From: NORP23 sp050302475
GTDB lineage: Bacteria; Pseudomonadota; Alphaproteobacteria; Rhodobacterales; Rhodobacteraceae
NCBI GenBank assembly: GCA_050302475.1
Contig: JBNLBF010000005.1
Location: 84,397-148,396 of the forward strand
Direction of reading: 5' to 3'
Length of the DNA stretch: 64,000 nucleotides
The translations under genes and the position numbers were made by a program. The notes under the pieces are model-generated. The model saw only the letters and a program-made list of their open reading frames with translations, was not told the origin of the DNA and ran no database searches. How positions within the stretch are numbered: the first letter of the stretch is position 1; every line of letters starts with the position of its first letter. This document shows positions 48,542-57,607 of the stretch, one piece after another.

Positions 48542-49891
48542 TCAGGACTCCTTACATGACCAGTCAGTTACAGTGAAATAGGTTTCGGGCACACGAAGCG
48601 TGACCTCGAACAGGGAGGCGGTTTCGTCGTCATAGGGCAGGCGGTATTCCCATGCGATGTCGCCATCAGGGGTGGCTTCGAATACGCGACCGCCTAGGGA
48701 TTCGGTGATCAACGTATTGCCATTATCAAGCCGCTGCTGCGCACCCATGATGGAGGTATAGAAGCGGTCATCCTCGCTGACAGGGTGCAGGATGGTGATT
48801 TCCTCCGTCGCCGGGTCAAAGGACAGAATCTGGCTGCCCTTGACCCAGTTGCCGATGGATGTCTCGCGGTTATTAAAAATGGTGATCGTGCCGTCCGCCA
48901 TGATGTCAATATCGTGCTGTCGCACCCAGGGACCCGCCTGATACCATTTCAGATGCCCGTCATCCTGATCAAGGATCGCGATCATGTTCATGTCGCGGGC
49001 CGAAACCAGCAGGTCGCCGACCGCGACTCCGTCGATCTTGCTGGCAAGGGCAGCGGTTACGACTTCGATATCGTTTACGTGCGTCGGGTCGAAATAAATT
49101 TCTTGCTGGGACGCATAGATCAGATGTTCCAGCCCGGCGTCACGCACCGCCTGCAGGACGGAGAATTCCTTTTCGATCTGGCCGTCCGCGTTCACCAGAA
49201 CCAGCGAATTGTTATAATTCTTCAGATGCCCGATCAGCGCGGCCGCAATCTGGTCAGCGGAGACCCCGCGCGGCAGCAGCTCCTCGGGCGTATCATAGAT
49301 GGAGATATGTCCCGGCAGCCAGAATTTGCCGTCCTCGGTTGGGGTGACCGAGTGGTGCGTCATGTAATCCAGACGCCAGATCGGTTTGGAACAGGTGTCA
49401 AGACGCACGGCGCCATAATTGCCGACATTTACAACGATCGACCCATCCGGCAGAGGCCACATTCCCTGCGTATGATAGTGATATTCGGATTTCGGCAGGT
49501 TGTCCGACGGAACAATATGCGTCGGATTATCCCAAAGGGCGAAGAAGTCGATATCCCAGCGATGGATCTCTGTCCCGTCCATATCAATCAGGCGCACTTG
49601 CGGCCCGCCGGGCAGGATGCCCTGGATCAGCGTATATCCGGACTCGCTGGCCGCGGGATCATGTGTCACGACGCCGGTCCCCTCGTAGGGGTTGGGCTGA
49701 AGGATTTCCGACCGGGTCTGGCGGGTTTCAGCAAACAAAACCAACGTAGAGCGGAACCCGTCTTTCAGCTGAGGGAAGGGCGGGACATCAAACGCCGCAA
49801 TCAGGCCACCCAAGAAAAAGGCAGCAATACCGAATATCAGCTTCTCGCGAAGCGGCCCCGGCTGATCGTCCTTATTGCGTTTGTCCTGCAA
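48542..49891 (-). CDS. Arylsulfotransferase (ASST)-like beta-propeller protein
   Basis: A 449-residue protein with one N-terminal membrane anchor (about residues 18-36) and a periplasmic propeller: GYTLIQGILPGGPQVRLIDM, WRLDYMTHHSVTPTEDGKFW with its HH pair, and DILVSARDMN-like strands (GDLLVSARDMNMIAILDQDD). ASST enzymes move sulfate between aryl sulfates without PAPS using an active-site histidine. The strand order supports the family, but catalysis is unproven. First gene of the three-gene operon. Confidence 0.78.
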   Translation of the reverse strand: MQDKRNKDDQPGPLREKLIFGIAAFFLGGLIAAFDVPPFPQLKDGFRSTLVLFAETRQTRSEILQPNPYEGTGVVTHDPAASESGYTLIQGILPGGPQVRLIDMDGTEIHRWDIDFFALWDNPTHIVPSDNLPKSEYHYHTQGMWPLPDGSIVVNVGNYGAVRLDTCSKPIWRLDYMTHHSVTPTEDGKFWLPGHISIYDTPEELLPRGVSADQIAAALIGHLKNYNNSLVLVNADGQIEKEFSVLQAVRDAGLEHLIYASQQEIYFDPTHVNDIEVVTAALASKIDGVAVGDLLVSARDMNMIAILDQDDGHLKWYQAGPWVRQHDIDIMADGTITIFNNRETSIGNWVKGSQILSFDPATEEITILHPVSEDDRFYTSIMGAQQRLDNGNTLITESLGGRVFEATPDGDIAWEYRLPYDDETASLFEVTLRVPETYFTVTDWSCKES

Positions 49892-50066
49892 TGTACCTGC
49901 AACATCGTAGAAAGGTTTGACTGGAAATCACTATCCTTGCATCAACCACACGATACAAGGTGTTTCTGACCGCCTTGGTAGAGTGGGAATCCGCCTCCAA
50001 AGCGACTGAAATGTGGCGATAAATTGTTGCCGCGTTCCTGGTTAGGCATTGGAATGGTTTCGAAAT

Positions 50067-50957
50067 TCAGCCTTTGACCGCGCCTTCGCTGAGGCCGGAA
50101 ACGAGGTATCGCTGGGCGAACAGGAACACGACCGTGATCGGAATGCCGGACAGGATGGCTGCCGCGGCGAAGTCACCCCACAGGTATTGGAATTCGTTCA
50201 GATACTGGCGCGATCCAACGGCGAGGGTGAGCTTATCCTCCGACCGGATCAGGATCGACGCAATCGGGTAATCGTTGATCGTGCCGATGAAGACCAGCAC
50301 GAACACCACTACGATGATTGGCACGGCGAGGGGCAGAAAGATGAACCGGAAGGTCTGCCATGGCGTCGCCCCGTCAATCTGTGCCGCCTTGTCCAGCGAG
50401 GCGTCAATGCTGTCGAAATAGCCTTTGATCGTCCAGATATGCAGTGTGATCCCAGACATATAGACCAGGATCAGCGCCCAGTGGCTGTCGATACCGATCA
50501 GCGGCGAGACTTCCCCCAACGCGTCGAAGATCGCGTAGATGGCGACAAGCGCCAGCGTCGTCGGGAACATCTGGATGATGAACAGGCTGTCGAGCAATGC
50601 CGCGCGGCCCCCGAAACGGACGCGGGCGAAGGCATAGGCGGATATCGTTGACAGGACCACCACGCCAACGCCGGTGATCAAGCCCAGCTTGATCGAATTC
50701 CACATCCATCGCAGCACGTTATAGGGCGGCTCCACCACCGTGCCGTCGGCGCGGGTATAGTCGAAGCCGAAGGCCAGATACCAATGTTCCAGCGTCGGGT
50801 TTTCGGGCCAGAGGCTGCCAACGGTGAAGTTGCCCTCGCGAAAGGAAATCGAGATGACAACGATGAAGGGGAACAGGATCAGTGCCAGAAAGATCAGCAT
50901 GAAGCCGTGGGCGAGGATTTTTTTGGTGCGCAGTTCGCGCGGGTTTTCGACGATCAT
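50067..50957 (-). CDS. malG: Maltose-type ABC transporter permease MalG
   Basis: A 296-residue inner-membrane permease with six hydrophobic segments and the EAA loop (QIDGATPWQTFRFIFLPLAV) that docks the ATPase. The ending SGLSEGAVKG is typical of MalG. It imports maltose or maltodextrins with MalE, MalF and MalK. It follows malF with no gap. The symbol rests on order and on the long partner MalF; a different alpha-glucoside is possible. Confidence 0.88.
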   Translation of the reverse strand: MIVENPRELRTKKILAHGFMLIFLALILFPFIVVISISFREGNFTVGSLWPENPTLEHWYLAFGFDYTRADGTVVEPPYNVLRWMWNSIKLGLITGVGVVVLSTISAYAFARVRFGGRAALLDSLFIIQMFPTTLALVAIYAIFDALGEVSPLIGIDSHWALILVYMSGITLHIWTIKGYFDSIDASLDKAAQIDGATPWQTFRFIFLPLAVPIIVVVFVLVFIGTINDYPIASILIRSEDKLTLAVGSRQYLNEFQYLWGDFAAAAILSGIPITVVFLFAQRYLVSGLSEGAVKG

Positions 50958-52490
50958 CTATCCCCTCCGTTTTTCGGCGGCGCGGCGCATGGCGACGAAG
51001 TTGGCGTAGGCGATGGCGCCTACAACGATGAAGATCAGGAAGGTGATCGCACCCGCAAGGCCGAATTGCTGGCCGCTATCCATGAAGCTGATCCGATAGG
51101 TGAAGGAGCCGAGGATGTCGGTTTCCCCCGCTGGGATCACTGTCCCGGGAATGTCGGGCCCGCCGCGCGTCAACAGCAGCACCAGCACGAGGTTGTTGAA
51201 ATTGAAAGCGAAGCTGGAAATCAGCAGCGGCAACATCGGCGGGATGATTTGTGGCAGGGTGATCGTGAAGAACACGCGCAAGCTGCTGGCGCCTTCCAGC
51301 GCGGCGGCTTTCTTGTGATCCTCCGGCACCGCCTGCAGGAAGCCCATCGACAGGAGCATCATGTAAGGATAGCCGAGCCACACATTCACGATCACCAGCA
51401 TCACGCGGGCCAGCGTGCCATCGGTGAACCATTCCGGGCGAATGCCGAACAGACCTTCGAGGATCAGGTTAATCTCGCCAAAATTCTGGTTGAACAGGCC
51501 TTTGAAGACGAGGATCGAGATAAAGGCCGGCACCGCATAGGGCAGGATCAACAGGATCCGGTAGATATGTTTGAACCTCAGATGCGGCCATTGCAGGATC
51601 ACCGCCAGTGTCAGGCCGACAGCGAAGGTCAGCGCCACCGACAGGAAAGCGAACAGCACCGTCCAGATGAATATCCGGGTCATCGGCGCGCGAATACCGT
51701 CCGAGGTAAAGACGCGCTTGTAATTGTCCCAGCCGATATTGACGCGCCAGCCGGGGGGGATGGAATTGCCCTCCGGATCCTCGAAAAAACCGGTTTCGTG
51801 ATTGGCAGTCAGGATCGCCCCGTCAGAGGTACGCTGAAGCTGATCCTCGTTGATACGTTCATATTCGTTGGTGACGGTGGCGAAGGTCCTGAGCCCGGCA
51901 TTGCGTAGCGTGCTGCCGTCAGGCTGGACCAGTTCCAATTGTTGCAGACCGGTGCGAAGCTGGATCGCCTCGCGTCTTTCCAGCAACGTGTCGGGCGGTG
52001 TGTCTGTTGGCGTCAACTCTACGGTTGCCGGACCGTCGAGCGGGACAGGGGCAGAGAGCAGACCAGCCTCGGGCAAATAGATGCGATAGGCATCGCCGTC
52101 AGGAGCAACGGCGAAATCCTGTTCGGTCGATTGATCAACGATTTTGGAGCGTTGGATAATTTCCACGGAGCGTTCAAAGCTCAGCAGGTTGAAGGACGAA
52201 TAATTCGTGAAGCCGAGATAGATCGTGTAGACCACCGGAAAGACGATGAAGATAAGGATCGCGGCGATGCCGGGGAAGATGAAGCGCTGGGCATAAAAGC
52301 GCCTTGCCCCGAAGATCAGCGAAAAGGCCACGCCAAGCGCAAGGATGATCACCGCGAATAGTGGCTGATGGATCAGATAAAGCGTGAAGGCGGTATACAG
52401 CAGCGCCAGACCAATAGCGCCGACAATCCCGTAGTGAAGCCACGGGTTGCGCGGGGCCGGAGGGGCCAGAAGGTCGGCGGCGCTGCTCAT
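50958..52490 (-). CDS. malF: Maltose-type ABC transporter permease MalF
   Basis: A 510-residue permease. After the first membrane helices comes a periplasmic insert of about 150 residues (around 110-260), the P2 domain specific for MalF of the maltose system, then the transporter core with the EAA loop (LEGASSLRVFFTITLPQIIP). Length matches E. coli MalF (514). A hairpin separates it from malE. Confidence 0.9.
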   Translation of the reverse strand: MSSAADLLAPPAPRNPWLHYGIVGAIGLALLYTAFTLYLIHQPLFAVIILALGVAFSLIFGARRFYAQRFIFPGIAAILIFIVFPVVYTIYLGFTNYSSFNLLSFERSVEIIQRSKIVDQSTEQDFAVAPDGDAYRIYLPEAGLLSAPVPLDGPATVELTPTDTPPDTLLERREAIQLRTGLQQLELVQPDGSTLRNAGLRTFATVTNEYERINEDQLQRTSDGAILTANHETGFFEDPEGNSIPPGWRVNIGWDNYKRVFTSDGIRAPMTRIFIWTVLFAFLSVALTFAVGLTLAVILQWPHLRFKHIYRILLILPYAVPAFISILVFKGLFNQNFGEINLILEGLFGIRPEWFTDGTLARVMLVIVNVWLGYPYMMLLSMGFLQAVPEDHKKAAALEGASSLRVFFTITLPQIIPPMLPLLISSFAFNFNNLVLVLLLTRGGPDIPGTVIPAGETDILGSFTYRISFMDSGQQFGLAGAITFLIFIVVGAIAYANFVAMRRAAEKRRG

Positions 52491-52496
52491 GTGGTT

Positions 52497-52516
52497 GGGG
52501 CGGCGCTAACCGCCCC
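52497..52516 (-). other. Intercistronic hairpin between malE and malF
   Basis: GGGGCGG (52,497-52,503) and CCGCCCC (52,510-52,516) form a 7-bp GC stem in the 34-bp malE-malF gap, without a T-run. In E. coli a REP hairpin at the same place protects malE mRNA and raises MalE over MalF; a similar role is inferred. Confidence 0.5.
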
Positions 52517-52524
52517 GCCTCAAC

Positions 52525-53691
52525 TTATTCGCCGAGGATACGCGCGGCGGCGTCGTTTAGCGCGTCCTCAACACTGGCTGCACCGGTGGTGATATTGGTC
52601 AGCGCCGGGGCCATGGCGGACCAGAAGGCGCCCATTTCCGGGTTTGACGGCATCGGCACGGCGATGGCAGCGTTTTCCAGCGTGGCGGCGATTTTATCGT
52701 CAGCCTGCGCAGCGGCGGCGGACGTGTCCGCAAGCGTGCCGAGCACACCATTCGCGTTCCAGGCGGCAAGGCCCTCGTCCGTCAGAATGTAATTCTCGAT
52801 CAGTTCGATCGCGAGGTCCACATTCGGGGAGGCCGCATTCACCGCCAGCGACTGCACCCCAAGGAATGGCCGCGCCGGGTTGCCGTCAATTGCGGGCAGG
52901 GGCGCAACGCCGATATTGATCCCGGCGGATTCATAGCCACCCCATGACCACGGGCCGTTGATAACCATCGCGACCTCACCATTCGCCATGGCAGCGTCCA
53001 TGATGCCGTAATCGACACCGGCGGGCATTGTGCCGCCTTCGATCAGGCTGGCCAGCATGGCTGCGCCGGCGACCGAGCCTGCGTTATTCACGCCCGTGTC
53101 GGTGCCGACATAGGATCCGTCCACCTTCTGAAAGGCATAGCCGCCACCCGCCATCAGCAATGGCATGGTGAAATAGGTGTTGTTGTAATCCCAAAGGATC
53201 GCGCCAACGCCGTCGGGCAGGTCCAGACTGGCGATATCTTCGAAATTTGCGGGCGGGGTGTCGATCAGGTCCTTGTTATAGACAAGGCCGACAGCCTCCA
53301 CCAACACCGGATAGCCCCAGACTTTGCCGTCAAAGCTGACCGCGTCCCAGGCGCTGGGAAGAATGCCGTCAGTGATCGCGCCGCTTGGCTGAACCGGTTG
53401 GATCAGGCCACCTGCGGCCCATTCGCCCAGACGGTCATGTGCCCAAAGCACGATGTCCGGCCCGTCGCCGGTTGCGGCGGCCTGCTGGAATTTGTCGGTC
53501 AGCGGATCGACATTTTCGACAACAACTTCGATGCCGAGCTCTTCGGTGAACTGGTCAACGACCGCCTGCAGCAGGTCCGGGTCGCGGTCATGCTGCCAGA
53601 TGATCAGCTTGCCATCTTCCAGCGCCAGTGCGCCGGTGGCGGTGCTGGTCAGCAGGGTTGCGGCCAGTGTGAGTTTCAGAAATTTGGTCAT
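52525..53691 (-). CDS. malE: Maltose-type ABC transporter substrate-binding protein MalE
   Basis: A 388-residue periplasmic binding protein with a signal peptide (MTKFLKLTLAATLLTSTATG, cleavage near ALA). The MalE pattern is clear: GKLIIWQHDRD at the start, VWGYPVLVEAVGLVYNKDLI and GEVAMVINGPWSWGG, very like the E. coli protein. It delivers sugar to MalFG. Its promoter lies in the gap shared with the divergent malK. Confidence 0.92.
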   Translation of the reverse strand: MTKFLKLTLAATLLTSTATGALALEDGKLIIWQHDRDPDLLQAVVDQFTEELGIEVVVENVDPLTDKFQQAAATGDGPDIVLWAHDRLGEWAAGGLIQPVQPSGAITDGILPSAWDAVSFDGKVWGYPVLVEAVGLVYNKDLIDTPPANFEDIASLDLPDGVGAILWDYNNTYFTMPLLMAGGGYAFQKVDGSYVGTDTGVNNAGSVAGAAMLASLIEGGTMPAGVDYGIMDAAMANGEVAMVINGPWSWGGYESAGINIGVAPLPAIDGNPARPFLGVQSLAVNAASPNVDLAIELIENYILTDEGLAAWNANGVLGTLADTSAAAAQADDKIAATLENAAIAVPMPSNPEMGAFWSAMAPALTNITTGAASVEDALNDAAARILGE

Positions 53692-53966
53692 TATGGTCTC
53701 CTCCCAAAGACATGAACCGCGTTCGCGGGTGGGTTGTGTTTACGGGTGCGCGCAAAAGCCGCCCCTTTGCCTAACATCCCCACGGCAGAGTCACAGTTAC
53801 ATGATTACATACGACTATTAAGGCCTGTTCTTTCCTGTTCCGCAACAAGACTTTTGCCAATTCTGTTTGCTCTGACGTTGCGGAATGCTCTATGAAATAG
53901 AAAAATGCTGATATGCCGGTTCAATCCTGACGGGAATCTGACGGGCAAACAGTGGGGAGGCTTTCG
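53692..53966. promoter_or_regulatory. Divergent malE/malK control region
   Basis: The 275-bp gap holds TTCCGCAAC (53,838-53,846) and its inverse GTTGCGGAA (53,877-53,885), 30 bp apart, near the malK side, and two TACAT half-repeats around 53,798. No regulator gene lies next to it. The paired sites may bind a LacI- or AglR-type protein encoded elsewhere. Confidence 0.4.
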
Positions 53967-55058
53967 ATGGATATGGCGGTCGATAATCACACACATACGC
54001 TGGAAATCCGCGATCTGGTGAAGAGTTTCGGCGCGGTTGATGTGCTGAAAGGGATCTCGATCGGGATGGAGCAGGGGGATTTTCTGGTGCTGGTCGGCCC
54101 GTCCGGCTGTGGGAAATCAACGCTGCTGAACTGTATCGCCGGGCTGGAAGAGGTGACCTCCGGTCATCTGGAGATTAACGGGCGGGATGTAACCAACACA
54201 CCGCCGCGGGATCGGGATATTGCGATGGTGTTCCAGTCCTATGCTTTGTACCCGACGATGACGGTGGCGGAAAACATCGCCTTCGGCATGAAGGTCCGCC
54301 GGATGCCAAAGGCCGAGATTGATGCCAAAGTGGCCGATGTTGCGAAACTGCTGCAGATCGACCCGCTGCTGGATCGCAAGCCCAGCCAATTGTCGGGCGG
54401 GCAGCGCCAGCGGGTCGCGATGGGTCGGGCGCTGGTGCGGGATCCGGCGCTGTTCCTGTTTGATGAGCCTTTGTCCAACCTTGATGCGAAGCTGCGCGTC
54501 GAAATGCGGGCCGAGATCAAGCGGCTGCATCAGACAACGGGGACATCTATCGTTTATGTAACGCATGACCAGATCGAGGCGATGACGCTGGCCACCAAGA
54601 TCGTGGTGCTGGATAAGGGAATCGTGCAGCAGGTGGGCTCGCCACAGGATATTTACGACCGGCCAGCCAATACGTTTGTGGCGGATTTTATGGGATCGCC
54701 GCCGATGAACCTGATCGCGGCGAATGTCGAGGATGGGCGCAAGCTGGTGTTCGGTCCGGATCAGGTGCTGACGCTGCCGGAGGCACGGGCGGAGCTGTCA
54801 GGTCAGTCCCGCTTGATCGTCGGACTGCGGCCCGAGACACTGGTGGTTGGGGCAGCCGGAACCGGGATGATGGACGTGACGCCCACCATCATCGAAATGA
54901 CCGGGGCGGACAGCTATGTCAGCTTCCCGGTGGGGGAGGCAATCCTGACCGCGCGAACGCCGGGACATTTCGGGGGTCGGGAAGGGGAGGCGGTGGCGCT
55001 GTCGGTCGACCTCACCGCGCTGAATTTCTTTGATGCGGAAACGACGCTGAGGCTCTAA
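53967..55058 (+). CDS. malK: ABC transporter ATP-binding protein MalK/UgpC type
   Basis: A 363-residue ATPase: Walker A GPSGCGKST (residues 44-52), signature LSGGQRQRVAMGRAL, Walker B LFLFDEPLSNLD, switch His in VTHDQIEAMT and a C-terminal TOBE-type regulatory domain. It powers sugar import with MalFG. ATG 53,967 is preceded by GGGGAGG. It is divergent from malEFG, an arrangement also found in E. coli, and its stop overlaps the kduD stop. Confidence 0.92.
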   Translation: MDMAVDNHTHTLEIRDLVKSFGAVDVLKGISIGMEQGDFLVLVGPSGCGKSTLLNCIAGLEEVTSGHLEINGRDVTNTPPRDRDIAMVFQSYALYPTMTVAENIAFGMKVRRMPKAEIDAKVADVAKLLQIDPLLDRKPSQLSGGQRQRVAMGRALVRDPALFLFDEPLSNLDAKLRVEMRAEIKRLHQTTGTSIVYVTHDQIEAMTLATKIVVLDKGIVQQVGSPQDIYDRPANTFVADFMGSPPMNLIAANVEDGRKLVFGPDQVLTLPEARAELSGQSRLIVGLRPETLVVGAAGTGMMDVTPTIIEMTGADSYVSFPVGEAILTARTPGHFGGREGEAVALSVDLTALNFFDAETTLRL

Positions 55059-55798
55059 CGCGCCAGCCAGCCACCATCGACGGGCAGAACCACGCCATGC
55101 ACATAATCTGACGCCGGGGAGGCGAGGAACGTAACCGCGCCCGCAATTTCGTCGGGCTGACCCCAGTGACCTGCCGGGATGCGATCAAGGATGGCTTTGT
55201 TGCGGACGGGGTCGGCGCGCAGTGCTTCGGTATTATTCGTTTCAATGTAGCCCGGGGCAATGGCGTTGACGTTGACACCTTGCCCTGCCCACTCGCACGC
55301 GAGCAACCGCGTCAGACCAGCGAGGCCGCTTTTGGAGGCCGTATAGGACGGAATGCGGATGCCGCCCTGAAAGGACAGCAGCGAGGCGATGTTGATGATT
55401 TTCCCTGCGCCGCGCGGCAACATGGTTTTGGCGACGGCTTGAGACAGGAAAAACACTGATTTCAGGTTGATATCCATGACGGCGTCCCAGTCATCCTCGG
55501 TAAACTCTATTGCGTCGTTGCGGCGGATAATCCCGGCATTGTTGACGAGGATATCGATTTGGCCGCCCCATTCTGATGCCTCTGCCACGATGCGGCCGAT
55601 CGGTTCGAGGGACGACAGGTCAGCCGTAATTTCTAATGCATCAGCATCGCCGAGCTTTTCCAACGTCTCGGCCATGGAAGACCGGCCCACCAGCGCCACG
55701 CGGGCGCCAGCCTCTGCCAATCCGATAGCGATGGCCTGACCGATACCAGTATTGGCCCCGGTGACGACAGCGGTTTTGCCTGAAAGCGAAAAGCTCAT
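55055..55798 (-). CDS. kduD: 2-deoxy-D-gluconate 3-dehydrogenase / KduD
   Basis: KduD interconverts 3-deoxy-D-glycero-2,5-hexodiulosonate and 2-keto-3-deoxygluconate with NAD(H) in the breakdown of unsaturated uronates. The 247-residue SDR has TGANTGIG (13-20), NNAG, and the triad Ser139, Tyr152 and Lys156; the ending HGVVLPVDGGWLAR is characteristic. The start at 55,798 overlaps the kduI stop by four bases (ATGA); longer frames overlap kduI. Confidence 0.92.
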   Translation of the reverse strand: MSFSLSGKTAVVTGANTGIGQAIAIGLAEAGARVALVGRSSMAETLEKLGDADALEITADLSSLEPIGRIVAEASEWGGQIDILVNNAGIIRRNDAIEFTEDDWDAVMDINLKSVFFLSQAVAKTMLPRGAGKIINIASLLSFQGGIRIPSYTASKSGLAGLTRLLACEWAGQGVNVNAIAPGYIETNNTEALRADPVRNKAILDRIPAGHWGQPDEIAGAVTFLASPASDYVHGVVLPVDGGWLAR

Positions 55799-56622
55799 CG
55801 CAGGTCTTCCATCGCGATAAAGTCCATGTCGGTGAAATCCTGATTGTCGCCGCCCATCGACCAGATGAAGCTGTAGGCACCCGTGCCCGCGCCACAATGG
55901 ATCGACCAGCCGGGGGACAGGATCGCTTGTTGTTGCGAGACGATAAGATGACGCGTTTCCGTCGGTTCGCCCATCATGTGAAAGACGCGCGTGTCGTCCG
56001 CCATGTTGAAATAGAGGTAAACTTCAGAGCGGCGGTCATGCACATGCGCGGGCATCGTGTTCCAGACGGAGCCTTCTTCAATTGCTGTCATCCCCATCAC
56101 CAGCTGGCAACTGTCGCAGACATCGGGGTGAATATACTGGCGCAGCACGCGGACATTGGCGTCCTTCGCTTCGCCCAGATCGAGGCGAATGGCGTCGTCC
56201 TTGGCGATTTTCTTCAGCGCATAGGTATGATGCGCGGGCGTGGAAACAAAATAGAAATGCGCATCGGCGGAGGAGTCAAAGGTCACATCCGTGCAGCCCA
56301 TCGGAATATACAGACAGTCATGTGCGCCCATGGCGACGCCCTCGCCATCCACCGTTACCGTGCCGGTGCCTGATAGCAGGAAAACCCCCATTTCTCGGCG
56401 GTCCAGAAAATTCGGGGAGCCGACCTGTTTTTCGGAGGCCAGCTTCAACGCACCGTCCGTCGGGATCACCCCGCCGACAATCGTGCGATCCAGATGACTG
56501 TAGGTCATCGAGATTTTCCCCGGTTGGAACAAATCTTCGATCAGGTAATTCGCGCGCAGCCTGTCTGTATCCAGTTGGCGCGTTTCCGTCGGGCTAAGCA
56601 CTTGGCGAACGGGCATCGTCAT
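55795..56622 (-). CDS. kduI: 5-dehydro-4-deoxy-D-glucuronate isomerase
   Basis: KduI isomerises 5-keto-4-deoxyuronate, the spontaneous product of pectin- or other uronide-derived unsaturated uronic acid, and feeds KduD. The 275-residue cupin protein has the zinc ligands His193, His195, Glu200 (HVHDRRSEVY) and His242, matching the E. coli enzyme. The ATG at 56,622 (MTMPVRQ) gives the normal length; a frame up to 56,775 overlaps the regulator gene and is rejected. Confidence 0.93.
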   Translation of the reverse strand: MTMPVRQVLSPTETRQLDTDRLRANYLIEDLFQPGKISMTYSHLDRTIVGGVIPTDGALKLASEKQVGSPNFLDRREMGVFLLSGTGTVTVDGEGVAMGAHDCLYIPMGCTDVTFDSSADAHFYFVSTPAHHTYALKKIAKDDAIRLDLGEAKDANVRVLRQYIHPDVCDSCQLVMGMTAIEEGSVWNTMPAHVHDRRSEVYLYFNMADDTRVFHMMGEPTETRHLIVSQQQAILSPGWSIHCGAGTGAYSFIWSMGGDNQDFTDMDFIAMEDLR

Positions 56623-56647
56623 CGGGAAAACTCCTGTCGAGGTGGGA

Positions 56648-57415
56648 TTAGTCGATTGTTTTATCGTGGATGAAGTAGTCCGGATAAAGGTCGCGGAAGA
56701 CAGCGATATCCAGCTGCAACTTGTCCAGATGATGTTCCATGCGCGCCACCGCGCGATCGGCATCTTTGTCCGCAATCGCCTGAACTACATCGGAATGTTC
56801 GTCGATGATCAGCGCGATACGCCCGGTTTGCGGCAGCGTCAGACGGCGATAGCGGTCAACCTGCACTTTGACCTGTCGGATCAGCTCCCAGATACCCTGA
56901 TAGCCGCTGATGCGTGCGATAGCGGCGTGAAAATCTTCGTCCGAACGGTGAAACGCATCGTCGTCGGGGGAAACCTCCCGCTGGCGCTCGATGATGGCGC
57001 GGAGTTCAAGTATATGGCTGGGAGAGGCCGTTGTGGCGGCCGCGCGTACGATTGTGCCTTCCAATGCGCGGCGGATGACTATCGCCTCCGAAAGCGAGGA
57101 AAGCGGGATACGGGCGACGAATGTGCCGGATTTCGGTACAACTTCGACCAGTCTTTCCCGGGTCAGGCGCAGGATCGCCTCGCGTACCGGGGTTCTGCTG
57201 ACCCCTTTTTCCAGGGCAACCTGTTTTTCCGAGATCGGAGTCCCGGGCGGCAGCGCCATCGAAACGATATCGCGGTGAAGCTCGGTATAAACTTTATCGG
57301 CAATTGTCTGACCACCATCCTGAAACGGGGCGGTCCCGGCAGGAGGCTGGCTTGGCGCACGGGGTTTTCGGAGTTTGGCACGCGTACCCGAAACATCATT
57401 TAAATTACTTGCCAT
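56648..57415 (-). CDS. GntR-family (FadR/FCD) regulator of the uronate genes
   Basis: A 255-residue regulator: an N-terminal GntR winged helix (VALEKGVSRTPVREAILRLT) and a C-terminal FCD ligand domain with metal-type residues (HRSDEDFHAAIARISG and DEHSDVVQAIADKDADRAVA). The chosen start MASNLND removes a weak 22-residue extension. It lies upstream of kduI on the same strand and divergent from the TRAP genes, with two 17-bp repeats between, and so probably controls both sides in response to a uronate intermediate. Confidence 0.88.
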   Translation of the reverse strand: MASNLNDVSGTRAKLRKPRAPSQPPAGTAPFQDGGQTIADKVYTELHRDIVSMALPPGTPISEKQVALEKGVSRTPVREAILRLTRERLVEVVPKSGTFVARIPLSSLSEAIVIRRALEGTIVRAAATTASPSHILELRAIIERQREVSPDDDAFHRSDEDFHAAIARISGYQGIWELIRQVKVQVDRYRRLTLPQTGRIALIIDEHSDVVQAIADKDADRAVARMEHHLDKLQLDIAVFRDLYPDYFIHDKTID

Positions 57416-57516
57416 TTGGCCCCTGCTTTTGCGCTCGTTTCGCGCATCATAAGTAGCCGCGATGTCTATGTCGATTGGCATTGCCGTGAACTACCCTTAC
57501 GAGATGATGATTTCAT

Positions 57517-57551
57517 AACTAGTATATCAGATATAACTTGTATACCAGATA
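57517..57551. promoter_or_regulatory. Two 17-bp direct repeats, likely GntR operators
   Basis: AACTAGTATATCAGATA (57,517-57,533) and AACTTGTATACCAGATA (57,535-57,551) differ at two positions and repeat with an 18-bp period. Each contains a near-palindromic GTATA core like that of GntR/UxuR-type operators. They lie about midway between the regulator and dctP genes. Confidence 0.65.
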
Positions 57552-57607
57552 AAATTATGCAAGGTAAAAAATTACGGTGGGCAAACCGCCGAGTTAGGGA
57601 GGAATCT

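Noticed and set aside
50784..51908. 374-codon plus-strand open frame opposite malG/malF
   Set aside because: Strongly charged, repetitive Gln/His/Asp product, the usual antisense of membrane-protein codons.
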